Positions 17,937 through 26,425 of a stretch of DNA of 64,000 nucleotides are shown piece after piece (position 1 is the stretch's first letter; the number at the start of each line of letters is the position of its first letter). Made by a program: the position numbers and the translations under genes. The notes under the pieces are model-generated. The model was not told the origin of the DNA. It saw only the letters and a list, made by a program, of their open reading frames with translations, and searched no databases. Origin of the DNA: JADLGH01 sp964586675. Lineage in GTDB: Bacteria; Desulfobacterota_D; UBA1144; Nemesobacterales; UBA2774. Location: contig CAZPHQ010000008.1 of NCBI GenBank assembly GCA_964586675.1, positions 33,010-97,009 on the forward strand, in the 5' to 3' direction.

Positions 17937-18770
17937 TTATAATTCGAGTATGTCGAGCCTCGGCTGCTCTTTTATGATTCCCTTTTCGTGCGCCCTGTTA
18001 AAGAGAAATTCGAGGGCGGCCTTTCCCTTCCCGCCGAGGTCAACAGTATAATCGTTCACATACATGAGAACGAACTTCTCGCCGACGTCCTCTTTCATGC
18101 CGCGTCCGAATTCGAGAGCGTATTCGAGCGCCTCATTTTTGTGGCTGAGCCCGTACTCGATGCTCTCCTTGTGAACGCGAAGTATCTCCCTCTGGAGGTC
18201 TTCGGGGATGTCCCTTTTCACGACGTTCAGCCCAAGCGGAAGCGGAAGGGGCGTGTCCTTCGCCCAGAGCTCTCCTATATCGAACAGGAGCTCGAGCCCC
18301 GCCTCTTTGTAAGTGAGCTGCCCCTCGTGAATGAGGAGCCCTGTTTCTATTTCCCCGTTCGCGACGGCCGGCATTATCTCGTCAAACGGCATCTCCACAG
18401 GTATAAACCCGTCGGCGTAAATGCAGAGCTGAAGATAAGCCGACGTCAGCATCCCGGGAACGCCTATCTCTTTTCCTTCGAGGCTGTCTAAGCGCTCCCT
18501 CGCCACGACTATAGGCCCGTAGCCCTCGCCCATGCTCGCGCCGCTCGCGAGTATCCGGTAGTCGTCCTGCACCTTCAGATACCCGTGCGCCGATATGGCC
18601 GTCATTTCAAGCTCTTTATTGAGCGCCCTCTTGTTGAGCGATTGTATGTCTTCGATTACGTGTACGAATTCAATTCTGTCGGACGTCACCTTGTCCTTCG
18701 CGACGCCATAGAACATGAACGCGTCGTCCGCGTCGGGGCTGTGCCCGAGCCTCATTATCTGCTTACTCAC
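17937..18770 (-). CDS. mqnD: 1,4-dihydroxy-6-naphthoate synthase
   Basis: A 277-residue MqnD of the periplasmic-binding-protein fold. It converts cyclic dehypoxanthinyl futalosine to 1,4-dihydroxy-6-naphthoate in the futalosine menaquinone pathway. The N-terminus (LGHSPDADDAFMFYG) and the AISAHGY segment are typical. The start appears to be GTG, with a GGAGG about a dozen bases upstream; an ATG five codons later is the alternative. It follows mqnA by 17 bases and is the last gene of the minus-strand cluster. The steps run by MqnB, MqnC and MqnE are not encoded here. Confidence 0.93.
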   Translation of the reverse strand: MSKQIMRLGHSPDADDAFMFYGVAKDKVTSDRIEFVHVIEDIQSLNKRALNKELEMTAISAHGYLKVQDDYRILASGASMGEGYGPIVVARERLDSLEGKEIGVPGMLTSAYLQLCIYADGFIPVEMPFDEIMPAVANGEIETGLLIHEGQLTYKEAGLELLFDIGELWAKDTPLPLPLGLNVVKRDIPEDLQREILRVHKESIEYGLSHKNEALEYALEFGRGMKEDVGEKFVLMYVNDYTVDLGGKGKAALEFLFNRAHEKGIIKEQPRLDILEL

Positions 18771-18787
18771 AGGTGGTGGTACCTCCC

Positions 18788-19615
18788 TCAGTTTTTCTCT
18801 TCGTCGTAAATCGCGACGCCCGAAATCTTCTTCGAAAGCCCGAGCCCGGATAAGAGCTCGCTGTACTTCACGATGCCCTCCTGCTCCCTCGGGCCGAGGT
18901 CATATTTTATCCTTTCCGTAAGGTATGTCACGCACATGGCCTCGTCCATGCCGAGCCTCGCCGATTCGATCCGCGCTATCTCCGCCGCGTGCGCCAGGCC
19001 GTAAGCCTTCGATTCCGCGAGCGCGCCGACGTTCCTTCCGAGCGTAACGCCCCTGTTCACGGCGAACACTGCGAACACGAACGGAAGCCCCGTCTCGGCC
19101 GTCCATATCTCCCCGAGGTCGTAAACATTGTATCCCGCGGGCGGCGCGTACATCATTTCGAGCCCGAGGTCGCCTATTATCATCCCGGCGTCCACTCCGT
19201 CCAGAAATCCGTTTTTCGTCGCGTCCCTTGGCGTGTAGGAAGGCCGGAGGCCGTGAAATATCTCCAGTATGACGCGGAGAAGGGCGGTCGAGCTCTGCGA
19301 TCTCAGGTCGACGGCGACAGTCCTCGCGTCCTTCAATTTCCCCTTCGTAAGGAGGACGACGCTGTCCACCTTCCCGTAGGACGATATCGATATGCCCGGC
19401 ACGGCGCTGTAAACGCCCCTCTTTAAAAATTCCGCGACCGGTATCAGGCCGAGGTCGATTTCGTTTCGCGCCAGAATGCCCGAAAGCTCCGAGGGCGGCG
19501 TCTGCACGATGCTGAAATCGTGCTCGACCAGGCCGTTCTCTATCGCGTGGGTTATCGGCTTTGCGTTGAGGAAGGATACGGAGCCAAGCCTTATCACGGT
19601 CTTTTTTGCGCTCAT
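18788..19615 (-). CDS. mqnA: Chorismate dehydratase
   Basis: A 275-residue MqnA, which dehydrates chorismate to 3-[(1-carboxyvinyl)oxy]benzoate, the first committed step of futalosine-dependent menaquinone synthesis. It has the SVSFLNAKPI opening, DLGLIPVAEF near residue 55 and the VAVDLRSQSSTALLR segment near 105, all typical of the family, with normal length. The fold is that of a solute-binding protein, but there is no signal peptide, so it is cytoplasmic. It lies between dgt (64 bases upstream) and mqnD (17 bases downstream). Confidence 0.93.
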   Translation of the reverse strand: MSAKKTVIRLGSVSFLNAKPITHAIENGLVEHDFSIVQTPPSELSGILARNEIDLGLIPVAEFLKRGVYSAVPGISISSYGKVDSVVLLTKGKLKDARTVAVDLRSQSSTALLRVILEIFHGLRPSYTPRDATKNGFLDGVDAGMIIGDLGLEMMYAPPAGYNVYDLGEIWTAETGLPFVFAVFAVNRGVTLGRNVGALAESKAYGLAHAAEIARIESARLGMDEAMCVTYLTERIKYDLGPREQEGIVKYSELLSGLGLSKKISGVAIYDEEKN

Positions 19616-19679
19616 AAATTTTTTGGAAGCCGGGCGCCGGCAAGAAACCGCTCCGGCGGCGCGGCGGCAGGGCAGGGGG

Positions 19680-20729
19680 CTAAAGCGTGCTGAGGTCTCC
19701 CTGCCATCTACGCGGGAGGAATATCGTCTCGTAAACAGAAATCGCGTACGAATCCGTCATCCCCGCTATAAAATCGCATACGGCCCTTTCGAGTGTTTCC
19801 CCTTCTCTCGGGGCGTTCCCGCCGTACTTCCTGAATTCCTCCTCGTTCTCGCAGAAGTATTCGTATAATTCCCTTATGACCTTTGTCGCCTTGAGGAAAT
19901 TGTTCTTGATCTTCTCGTTCATGTAGACGGTGTTGAAGAGATAGCCCCTGAGCTCGACCATAGCCCCGGCAACCTCGCCGCTCGCCGCGACCTTCTCCCC
20001 GTCGTGTTTGATGGTCTCCGTTATTATATCCGCGACCATCCTGTTGATCCTTTCGGAGTTCGTCCGGCCGAGCGCGCTGAGGCACTTCTCCGGCACGTCG
20101 TCCAGTGTTATTATGCGCGCGCGCACGGCGTCGTCGAGGTCGTGGTTCGCATAGGCGACCAGGTCCGAAATCCTGACGACCTGCCCTTCGAGCGTCTCCG
20201 GCCTGTAAGCCGGGTTGTCCACAGCCCCCATGCCCTTCGAATGCTTGGCTATCCCGTCCCTGACCTCATAGGTGAGATTAAGCCCCTTCCCGCCCTTTTC
20301 GAGAACGTCCACAACCCGGAGGCTGTGTATGACGTGCTTGAAACCGCCGGGAAATAATTCGTTGAGCGCTGCCTCGCCCGCGTGTCCGAAAGGCGTATGC
20401 CCGAGGTCGTGTCCGAGGGCTATCGCTTCCGTGAGGTCCTCGTTCAGCCGGAGCGCCCGCGATATAGTCCTCGCTATCTGCGAAACCTCTATAACATGCG
20501 TGAGCCTCGTCCTGTAGTGGTCGTTCGTCGGCGCGAGGAAAACCTGCGTTTTATGTTTCATTCGCCGAAACGACTTCGAATGTATTATCCTGTCCCTGTC
20601 TCTCTGAAAATCCGTCCGTATGGAGCAGGGCTCCTCGGGCCTCTGCCTCCCCTTCGATTCAGCGCTCAGGGCCGCATGCGGCGAAAGTATCTTTCTCTCT
20701 ATCTCTTCAGACTGCTCTCTTATGTTCAC
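19680..20729 (-). CDS. dgt: dGTPase-like HD-domain triphosphohydrolase
   Basis: A 349-residue HD-superfamily protein of the deoxyguanosinetriphosphate triphosphohydrolase-like group. Signature segments are HSKSFRRMKHKTQVF, RLTHVIEV (metal His) and GHDLGHTPFGHAGE (the HD pair), followed by the C-terminal antibiotic-type helix bundle. These enzymes cleave dNTPs to nucleoside and tripolyphosphate and tune dNTP pools. The start is probably GTG at 20729, with AGAGG about six bases upstream. It sits 33 bases after hisF, within the hisA-hisF-dgt-mqnA-mqnD run. Confidence 0.9.
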   Translation of the reverse strand: MNIREQSEEIERKILSPHAALSAESKGRQRPEEPCSIRTDFQRDRDRIIHSKSFRRMKHKTQVFLAPTNDHYRTRLTHVIEVSQIARTISRALRLNEDLTEAIALGHDLGHTPFGHAGEAALNELFPGGFKHVIHSLRVVDVLEKGGKGLNLTYEVRDGIAKHSKGMGAVDNPAYRPETLEGQVVRISDLVAYANHDLDDAVRARIITLDDVPEKCLSALGRTNSERINRMVADIITETIKHDGEKVAASGEVAGAMVELRGYLFNTVYMNEKIKNNFLKATKVIRELYEYFCENEEEFRKYGGNAPREGETLERAVCDFIAGMTDSYAISVYETIFLPRRWQGDLSTL

Positions 20730-20762
20730 TGTCGCCTCTCTTCCCTTTATTGCCGCCCTTCG

Positions 20763-21521
20763 TCAAAGCCTTACGCTAACGCCCCTTCCGTCCATGTGCT
20801 CCTTCGCTTCCTTTATCGTGTGCTCGCCGTAATGGAATATCGATGCGACGAGCACCGCGTCGGCCTCTCCTTCCTTAACCCCTTCCGTCAGGTGCTCCAG
20901 CGTCCCCGCGCCGCCCGAGGCGATAACGGGTATCGAAACCGCTCGCGATACGGCGCTCGTGAGCGGCAGATCGTATCCCGATTTCGTGCCGTCCCTGTCC
21001 ATGCTGGTGAGGAGTATCTCTCCCGCGCCGTTCTCCTCCATCTTCTTCGCCCATTCAATCGCGTCTATGCCCGTGGGATTCCTCCCGCCGTGTGTGTACA
21101 CCTCCCACTTCCCGGGCGACGACTCCCTCGCGTCTATGGCGACGACAATGCACTGGCTCCCGAATCTCCCGGCAGCCGCCTTCACGAAGCCGGGATCTTT
21201 CACGGCGGCGGTGTTTATGGAAACCTTGTCCGCGCCCGCCAGAAGGAGCTCTCTAACATCCTCTAAAGTCCTCACGCCTCCGCCCACGGTGAGCGGCACG
21301 AAAACCTCTCCCGCAGTCCGCCGGACAACATCTATCATCGTCTTTCTCTCTTCGTGAGAGGCGGTAATGTCGAGGAAGCAGATCTCGTCCGCCCCCTCGT
21401 CGCTGTATTTCCTGGCGATCTCGACGGGGTCACCGGCGTCCCTCAGGTTAAGAAAATTTACGCCCTTCACGACCCTCCCGTCCTTTACGTCGAGGCAGGG
21501 GATTATTCTCTTGGATAGCAT
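20763..21521 (-). CDS. hisF: Imidazole glycerol phosphate synthase cyclase subunit
   Basis: A 252-residue TIM barrel. The opening IPCLDVKDGRVVKG carries the catalytic Asp of the N-terminal half, and VVAIDAR carries the second catalytic Asp. HisF joins ammonia from HisH to PRFAR, yielding IGP and AICAR. The start codon overlaps the hisA stop by one base (TGATG), so the two are translationally coupled. HisH is not in the window, which is unusual because hisH-hisA-hisF are often adjacent. Confidence 0.96.
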   Translation of the reverse strand: MLSKRIIPCLDVKDGRVVKGVNFLNLRDAGDPVEIARKYSDEGADEICFLDITASHEERKTMIDVVRRTAGEVFVPLTVGGGVRTLEDVRELLLAGADKVSINTAAVKDPGFVKAAAGRFGSQCIVVAIDARESSPGKWEVYTHGGRNPTGIDAIEWAKKMEENGAGEILLTSMDRDGTKSGYDLPLTSAVSRAVSIPVIASGGAGTLEHLTEGVKEGEADAVLVASIFHYGEHTIKEAKEHMDGRGVSVRL

Positions 21522-22243
21522 CAGGAGTACCTTGATATGGCTTCTTTGAGGTCAATGGTTCCGGTATAAAGCGACTTCCCGAGTATCGCGCCGTAAAGCC
21601 CCTCGGCGCCGAGCGAGCTCAGCTTTTCGAGGTCGGCCATGGCCGCTATTCCGCCGGACGCGATCACGGGCAGCGGCGACATCTCTATAAACTCGCGGGC
21701 GGCGTTTATGTTTATCCCTTCCATGGTGCCGTCCCTGTCTATGTTCGTGTTGAGTATTATCGACACCCCGGCCTCGTAAAGATCCCGGAGCGCCTCTTTC
21801 GTGTCCGTGTCTATCACCTCTTTCCATCCCTTGACGGCAATCTTCCCGTTCCTGGTGTCGAGGCCGACGGCTATCTTTTCCGGAAACTCCTCGCACGCCC
21901 GCCTGAGAAAACCGGCGTCGTTAAATGCCGCCGTGCCGATTATTATCCTGTCCACGCCGAGGCCCACATATTCCCTGACAGTCTCGATGTTCCTTATTCC
22001 GCCCCCGCCCTGTATGCTGCAGGAAACTGAGGCCCTGATGTCTTTAACGGCCGGGAGATTCCCCGGCTCGCCCCTGAACGCGCCGTCGAGATCGACAACA
22101 TGTATCCACTTCGCCCCGGCGGCCTCCCACTTCGCTGCCACTTCGCCGGGCCTTTCTGAAAAAACTGTCTCCGTTCCTTCCTCGCCCTTATAGAGTCTCA
22201 CGCACTTCCCGTCTTTGAGGTCAATCGCAGGTATTATCAGCAT
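21521..22243 (-). CDS. hisA: ProFAR isomerase
   Basis: A 240-residue TIM barrel, HisA, which isomerises N'-ProFAR to PRFAR in histidine synthesis. IPAIDLKDGKCVRLYKG at the N-terminus holds the catalytic Asp; NTNIDRDGTMEG and VIASGGIA are the phosphate-binding repeats of the C-terminal half. Length is standard. A bifunctional PriA-type role cannot be excluded, but a separate trp cluster without trpF in this window gives no support either way. It lies 7 bases after the secreted-protein gene and overlaps hisF. Confidence 0.95.
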   Translation of the reverse strand: MLIIPAIDLKDGKCVRLYKGEEGTETVFSERPGEVAAKWEAAGAKWIHVVDLDGAFRGEPGNLPAVKDIRASVSCSIQGGGGIRNIETVREYVGLGVDRIIIGTAAFNDAGFLRRACEEFPEKIAVGLDTRNGKIAVKGWKEVIDTDTKEALRDLYEAGVSIILNTNIDRDGTMEGININAAREFIEMSPLPVIASGGIAAMADLEKLSSLGAEGLYGAILGKSLYTGTIDLKEAISRYS

Positions 22244-22250
22244 TTATTCT

Positions 22251-22913
22251 TTACTCGGTAGTCAGGAATTTATTGAAGTCGGCCGCGGCCTTTCTCGCGC
22301 CTTCCCTGGCAAGCTCGTCCGCCGTGATCCACTTCGCGCCGCGCTTGAAGAACTTGTCTATCTCGTAGAGGTTATCGAAGAGCGGGCGCTGCGTCTCGGT
22401 GAAATAGGTCTCCCAGAGTATGCTGCCGTCCTTCGTGTCGAGAAGCTCCACGCTGAATGCAACAGTAGACGGCGACTCTACCCCGGCTCCCGATCCCTGT
22501 CTTTCGGTGTACACGGAAATCACCCCGGTAAACACGGCGTCCACCCCGAGCTCTCTCCCGGCCTTCGCGGCGGCGTCCCTGAAATAGGAGACCGGATTAT
22601 CCGCGTTTGTCTTGTCGTACGTCTCTTCCGATTCCTTAAGAGGGGTTATCTTCACTATGCTCTCCTCTGCAATGAGCGCATCGTAAAAGGAGATCATGAG
22701 AAACCTTTCCTTATCGGCGAGTAACTGTGCCGGTATCTCCGCCGAAAGCTCCGCCTTCGATGTAAACGGCATCACGGCCGCCGTCTTGACCCTCTCTCTA
22801 AGGGGCACGTGACGCTCGACGCCCTCTTCCGTCTGCGCGTGCGACGCGTTTACGAAAACGCCCAGGAACGCGATCACGATAAAGGTCTTAAAGACTGCCC
22901 TTATGTTCCCCAT
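22251..22913 (-). CDS. Secreted protein, CsgG/TolB/LpoB-like fold (unknown function)
   Basis: A 220-residue protein with a clear Sec signal peptide (about 1-26, ending ASHAQ) and no lipobox. The body has the pattern of the CsgG/LpoB/TolB-N group: a first strand (AAVMPF near 46), a central strand VDAVFTGVISVYTER near 127 and SVELLDTKDGSILWE near 152. Members bind other envelope proteins or form oligomers; LpoB activates a penicillin-binding protein. I cannot assign a specific job. It is the first gene of a minus-strand run and is followed by hisA after 7 bases, an odd partnership for a periplasmic protein. Confidence 0.6.
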   Translation of the reverse strand: MGNIRAVFKTFIVIAFLGVFVNASHAQTEEGVERHVPLRERVKTAAVMPFTSKAELSAEIPAQLLADKERFLMISFYDALIAEESIVKITPLKESEETYDKTNADNPVSYFRDAAAKAGRELGVDAVFTGVISVYTERQGSGAGVESPSTVAFSVELLDTKDGSILWETYFTETQRPLFDNLYEIDKFFKRGAKWITADELAREGARKAAADFNKFLTTE

Positions 22914-23011
22914 ACGCCCATAAATATACTGGATAATGGGATTAGTTAAAGAATCCCGCAGGGGGGCGGGCTGTATTTGTAATCCCGCCAGATTTCCTCA
23001 TAATTAAATCC

Positions 23012-23419
23012 ATGAGCTGCTGGCTGGTTAAATCCGAGCCCTCTGCATATTCCTGGGACGACCTCGTCCGCGACGGCCGGACAGACTGGACGGGCGTCAG
23101 GAACTACCAGGCCCGGAATAATCTCAAGTCGATGAAGAAAGGGGACTTCGTCCTTTATTACCACAGCAACGAAGGCCTCGCGATCGTCGGCGTTGCGAAG
23201 GTGGTAAAGGAAGCCTGCCAGGACCCGACCACGGACGACGAAAGATGGATCGCCGTCGATATCGCCCCCGTAAAGCCCCTCAAAACCCCCGTCGCGCTCG
23301 CCGACATTAAAAAGGAAAAAGGCCTTCAGAACATCGCCCTTTTAAAGCAGGGCCGCCTCTCCGTCGTGCCAATCACGAAAGACGAATACGACGCCATACT
23401 CAAAATGAGCGGAACCTGA
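23012..23419 (+). CDS. EVE-domain protein
   Basis: A 135-residue stand-alone EVE domain (PUA-like fold). Characteristic segments are WLVKSEPSAYSWDDL at the N-terminus, GVRNYQARN near 27 and GDFVLYYHSN near 45. EVE domains are thought to read modified bases in DNA or RNA; the human relative is THYN1. Proteins of this size occur widely in bacteria, usually alone. No modification or restriction gene is nearby. The next gene, meaB, starts 45 bases later on the same strand but is probably unrelated. Confidence 0.88.
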   Translation: MSCWLVKSEPSAYSWDDLVRDGRTDWTGVRNYQARNNLKSMKKGDFVLYYHSNEGLAIVGVAKVVKEACQDPTTDDERWIAVDIAPVKPLKTPVALADIKKEKGLQNIALLKQGRLSVVPITKDEYDAILKMSGT

Positions 23420-23464
23420 CTCCTGCTTTGACAATCCTGACCCCGCGATTTAAGGTATGTCCAG

Positions 23465-24418
23465 ATGTCTTTATCCCAACATGAAAACGAGCTCATAGAG
23501 AGGATGTTGGCGGGCGACAGGGTCGCTCTCGCGCGTCTCATAACCCTTGCCGAAAGCCGTCACAGCTCCCTCCCGGCGGTGCTCAAGCGGCTCGACCATC
23601 TCTCCGAAAGGTGCTACATAATCGGCATAACGGGGCCGCCCGGCGCGGGAAAGAGCACGCTTACCAACAAGCTCATCGCGCATTACAGATCACTCGGCAA
23701 AACCGTCGGCGTCCTGGCTGTCGACCCGTCGAGCCCGTTCTCCGGCGGCGCGATACTCGGCGACAGGATACGCATGCACGACCATTCCATGGACGACGGC
23801 GTCTTCATCCGGAGCATCAGCACTAGGGGCACCCACGGGGGAATATCCCGCGCTTCGAGAGAGATAATAAAGCTCTTCTCGGCGTTCGGTTTCGACTACG
23901 TCATAGTCGAAACCGTCGGCGTCGGCCAGAGCGAGCTCGACATCATACGCATCGCGGATACCGTCCTCGTCGTCCTAGTTCCCGAGGCGGGCGACGGCGT
24001 TCAGACGATGAAGGCCGGGCTCATGGAGATCGCCGACATATTCGTCGTCAACAAATGCGACAGGGAAGGGGCGAATCTCATTACAGCCGAGATAAAGCAG
24101 ATAGTCTCGCTCAAGTCCCCCGGAAAGGAATGGAAGCAGCCCGTCCTCATGACGAGCGCCGCGAAGGGCGAGGGAATCCGGGAAGTAGCCGCCGAGGTGG
24201 AAACGCACAGGGAGTTTCAGGAAAAGACCGGGCGCCTCAGGCTGAAGCGAGAGGCGCGGAGGGAAGAGGAATTCTCGGAGATAGTAAAGGAGGCCATGGA
24301 GTCGGCCCTCTCCGAAAAACTCGCCCGTAAAGAAGTGAAAAAGATTTACGAGAGGGTCAAGAGCGGCGAGCTCGATCCATACGAAGGCGCTGCGCTCGTT
24401 CTATCGAAGATCATCTAG
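23465..24418 (+). CDS. meaB: Methylmalonyl-CoA mutase-associated GTPase
   Basis: A 317-residue G3E-type P-loop GTPase (MeaB/ArgK). Walker A is GPPGAGKS at residues 57-64, followed by VLAVDPSSPFSGGAILGDRIRM, the switch motif ETVGVGQSE and the NKCD specificity motif. MeaB gates cobalamin loading of, and protects, adenosylcobalamin-dependent methylmalonyl-CoA mutase or a related mutase. The mutase is not in the window, but methylmalonyl-CoA epimerase lies about 5 kb downstream on the same strand. Together they support a propionyl-CoA/methylmalonyl-CoA/succinyl-CoA route. Confidence 0.94.
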   Translation: MSLSQHENELIERMLAGDRVALARLITLAESRHSSLPAVLKRLDHLSERCYIIGITGPPGAGKSTLTNKLIAHYRSLGKTVGVLAVDPSSPFSGGAILGDRIRMHDHSMDDGVFIRSISTRGTHGGISRASREIIKLFSAFGFDYVIVETVGVGQSELDIIRIADTVLVVLVPEAGDGVQTMKAGLMEIADIFVVNKCDREGANLITAEIKQIVSLKSPGKEWKQPVLMTSAAKGEGIREVAAEVETHREFQEKTGRLRLKREARREEEFSEIVKEAMESALSEKLARKEVKKIYERVKSGELDPYEGAALVLSKII

Positions 24419-24511
24419 CCCGTTTCTCCCTCGCGTTTCCAATCCCCGCCGCCATTCGCCGCGGCATATTTCCGGGCGTCCGCCGGCCGCTTTCGTGGTA
24501 ACCTTACGGGC

Positions 24512-25222
24512 ATGGAAGAGCTTCTCTACTGCGTCCCGGCCTTTCTCGTTCTGCTTTCCGCCGCGGGCTCCGATAGCGGCGACCCTTACGCCGAGATGCG
24601 CTGGGGCATGGTGGAAGACCAGATAATCTCCCGCGGCATAAGAGATTCCGCCGTCATAAACGCCATGCTCAGGATTCCGAGGCACGAGTTCGTGCCCGGG
24701 AAGTTCAGGGAATCGGCCTACAACGACAGCCCGATCCCCATAGGCAGGGGACAGACCATATCCCAGCCCTACATCGTCGCCCTCATGTCCGAGATACTGA
24801 GGCCCGCCCCTGGGCGGAAGATACTCGAAGTCGGCACGGGCTCCGGGTACCAGACGGCGGTCCTCGCCGAAACGGGCGCCGAGGTCTTCACGATCGAGAT
24901 CATCCCCGAGATCGCCGAAAGAACGCGGCTTCTACTGGAGAGGCTCGGCTATGCCGATATTAATTTCAGGATCGGCGACGGCTATGCGGGGTGGGAAGAG
25001 AACGCTCCATACGACGGCATTATAGTAACGGCGGCTCCCGGCAACGTGCCGGAGGCCCTGGTCTCCCAGCTTAAAGAAGGCGGCAGAATGGTTATTCCGG
25101 TGGGCGGCGAGGAGCAGGAGCTTCTTCTTATAGAAAAGTCCGAAAAAGGCGTCGCGTACAGGAAGGTCACGTCCGTCCGCTTCGTCCCCATGACAGGCAA
25201 ACCCGGCCGTGAAAACGTGTAG
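24512..25222 (+). CDS. pcm: Protein-L-isoaspartate O-methyltransferase with hydrophobic N-terminus
   Basis: A 236-residue Pcm-type SAM methyltransferase, which repairs isoaspartyl residues. The catalytic-region segment GRGQTISQPYIVA and SAM motif I, ILEVGTGSGYQ, are present, followed by TAAPGNVPEAL. The conserved domain begins at about residue 28 (MRWGMVEDQI). The first 20 residues are hydrophobic and resemble a signal peptide, so the enzyme may be exported. SAM is not expected in the periplasm, so a downstream ATG at 24596 producing a cytosolic protein is possible. Neither start has a strong ribosome binding site. Confidence 0.9.
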   Translation: MEELLYCVPAFLVLLSAAGSDSGDPYAEMRWGMVEDQIISRGIRDSAVINAMLRIPRHEFVPGKFRESAYNDSPIPIGRGQTISQPYIVALMSEILRPAPGRKILEVGTGSGYQTAVLAETGAEVFTIEIIPEIAERTRLLLERLGYADINFRIGDGYAGWEENAPYDGIIVTAAPGNVPEALVSQLKEGGRMVIPVGGEEQELLLIEKSEKGVAYRKVTSVRFVPMTGKPGRENV

Positions 25223-25231
25223 GCCGAAAGC

Positions 25232-26233
25232 CTATATGTCGAGGCTTACGATGTTGCCGTTCTCTATCTGCCGCGAGCTCTGGATTATCACCCCTGTCGA
25301 TGTCGTATCCCCGACTTCGAGCACGACGATCTTCCCGACGAGGGCTCCGGGTATGACGACATTCTTCCCTGCGTCCGGATCCCAGGCCTTTCTGGGCGAA
25401 GTGTAAACAGAAAACACGTTCCCGGGGATCACGGAGTTTCTCTTTCCGACGTCGAGATAAACAACGTCCCCGCTGCCGAGAAGCTCGATGTTGTTCTTGT
25501 TGTCGACTATGAAGCCGTTCACCCTCTGGATCCCTTTCCTCATGACGACTTCCTTGACGAAAGCCTCTTCGGGCCTCACTCTCGCCCCGCGCACGATCTC
25601 CTGGTAAGACTCCGCGATAACGGCCATCGATTTGCGCTTGCCGAGAACCTCGATTATCTCGAGCTCTCCGATAACGGCCACCTTGTAACCCACCCTGTTC
25701 CCCGATACCGGGTGCGTGATGGGCTTGTCCGTCCGGAATATCGTGTACCTGTCGCCCGTCCCCGCGCCATCCGCGGTGCCGACGTTGGTATATACGAGGT
25801 CACCCTTCCCGAGGAGAATCTTCGGGGGCTCCGACGTCAGTATCGTGCCCATGTGCTCCCATTGACCGGGCGATATGAATCCATCCGATCCGCCGGGCGA
25901 GAAATAGAAAACCTGCGGGGGGGCCTCGATGTCGTCGAACGTAACCTTGTGCGCCTTGGGCTCCACCTTGACTACGGGCAGAACAGGCTGCTCCGGTTTC
26001 AGCGAAACGACGTCGCCCGGGTATATAAGGTTCGGGTTGTCTATGTTAGGGTTAAGCTCCCAGAGCCTCGGCCAGAAGAGCGGGTTTCCGAAAAATTTCC
26101 CGGATATCTTCCAGAGGGAATCCCCCGGCTTCACGACGTATATGGTCGTCCCGTCCTTGGGCGGCGGAAGGCTCCCCTGGGCGAGGGCTATGCCTGTCAA
26201 CAGAAATATCGCGATTATGGTTCTGACATACAT
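25232..26233 (-). CDS. Secreted LysM-domain protein
   Basis: A 333-residue protein with a signal peptide (about 1-18, ending ALAQG) and an N-terminal LysM domain near residues 28-80 (IYVVKPGDSLWKIS, then LWELNPNIDNPNLIYPGDVV), which should bind peptidoglycan. The remaining 250 residues form a beta-rich region with repeated VGTADG/GDVVYLDVG-type elements that I do not recognise. Similar LysM proteins are common in Deltaproteobacteria. I chose the ATG at 26233 because the signal peptide begins there; the open frame extends upstream but adds 29 residues without a ribosome binding site. It converges with pcm and is divergent from rng. Confidence 0.75.
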   Translation of the reverse strand: MYVRTIIAIFLLTGIALAQGSLPPPKDGTTIYVVKPGDSLWKISGKFFGNPLFWPRLWELNPNIDNPNLIYPGDVVSLKPEQPVLPVVKVEPKAHKVTFDDIEAPPQVFYFSPGGSDGFISPGQWEHMGTILTSEPPKILLGKGDLVYTNVGTADGAGTGDRYTIFRTDKPITHPVSGNRVGYKVAVIGELEIIEVLGKRKSMAVIAESYQEIVRGARVRPEEAFVKEVVMRKGIQRVNGFIVDNKNNIELLGSGDVVYLDVGKRNSVIPGNVFSVYTSPRKAWDPDAGKNVVIPGALVGKIVVLEVGDTTSTGVIIQSSRQIENGNIVSLDI

Positions 26234-26382
26234 CCCGTCTATCCTCCGTACGCGGCCGGCCCCGGTCCTTTCGGGGGGGCAATTTAAGACTGATTTCAAT
26301 TCTACACCTGTTTGCCGCAAATTAAAAGTAATTTTAAATTCTTTTAAGCTTTCATATAGACAACTTATAGACTATACTTAAG

Positions 26383-26398
26383 AAACCTTGTAAGGTTT
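26383..26398. promoter_or_regulatory. Palindrome upstream of RNase G
   Basis: AAACCTT-GT-AAGGTTT is a perfect 7-bp inverted repeat in an AT-rich stretch, 27 bases before the rng start and overlapping the expected -35 position for the TATAAT at 26415. It looks like an operator, but the binding protein is unknown. Confidence 0.4.
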
Positions 26399-26414
26399 AG
26401 ATATAAACTGCCCG

Positions 26415-26420
26415 TATAAT
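26415..26420 (+). promoter_or_regulatory. Candidate -10 box for rng
   Basis: A perfect TATAAT ends 5 bases before the rng ATG. A start site 6-7 bases downstream would fall at the ATG itself, giving a leaderless transcript, consistent with the lack of any Shine-Dalgarno sequence here. Confidence 0.4.
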
Positions 26421-26425
26421 ACGCT

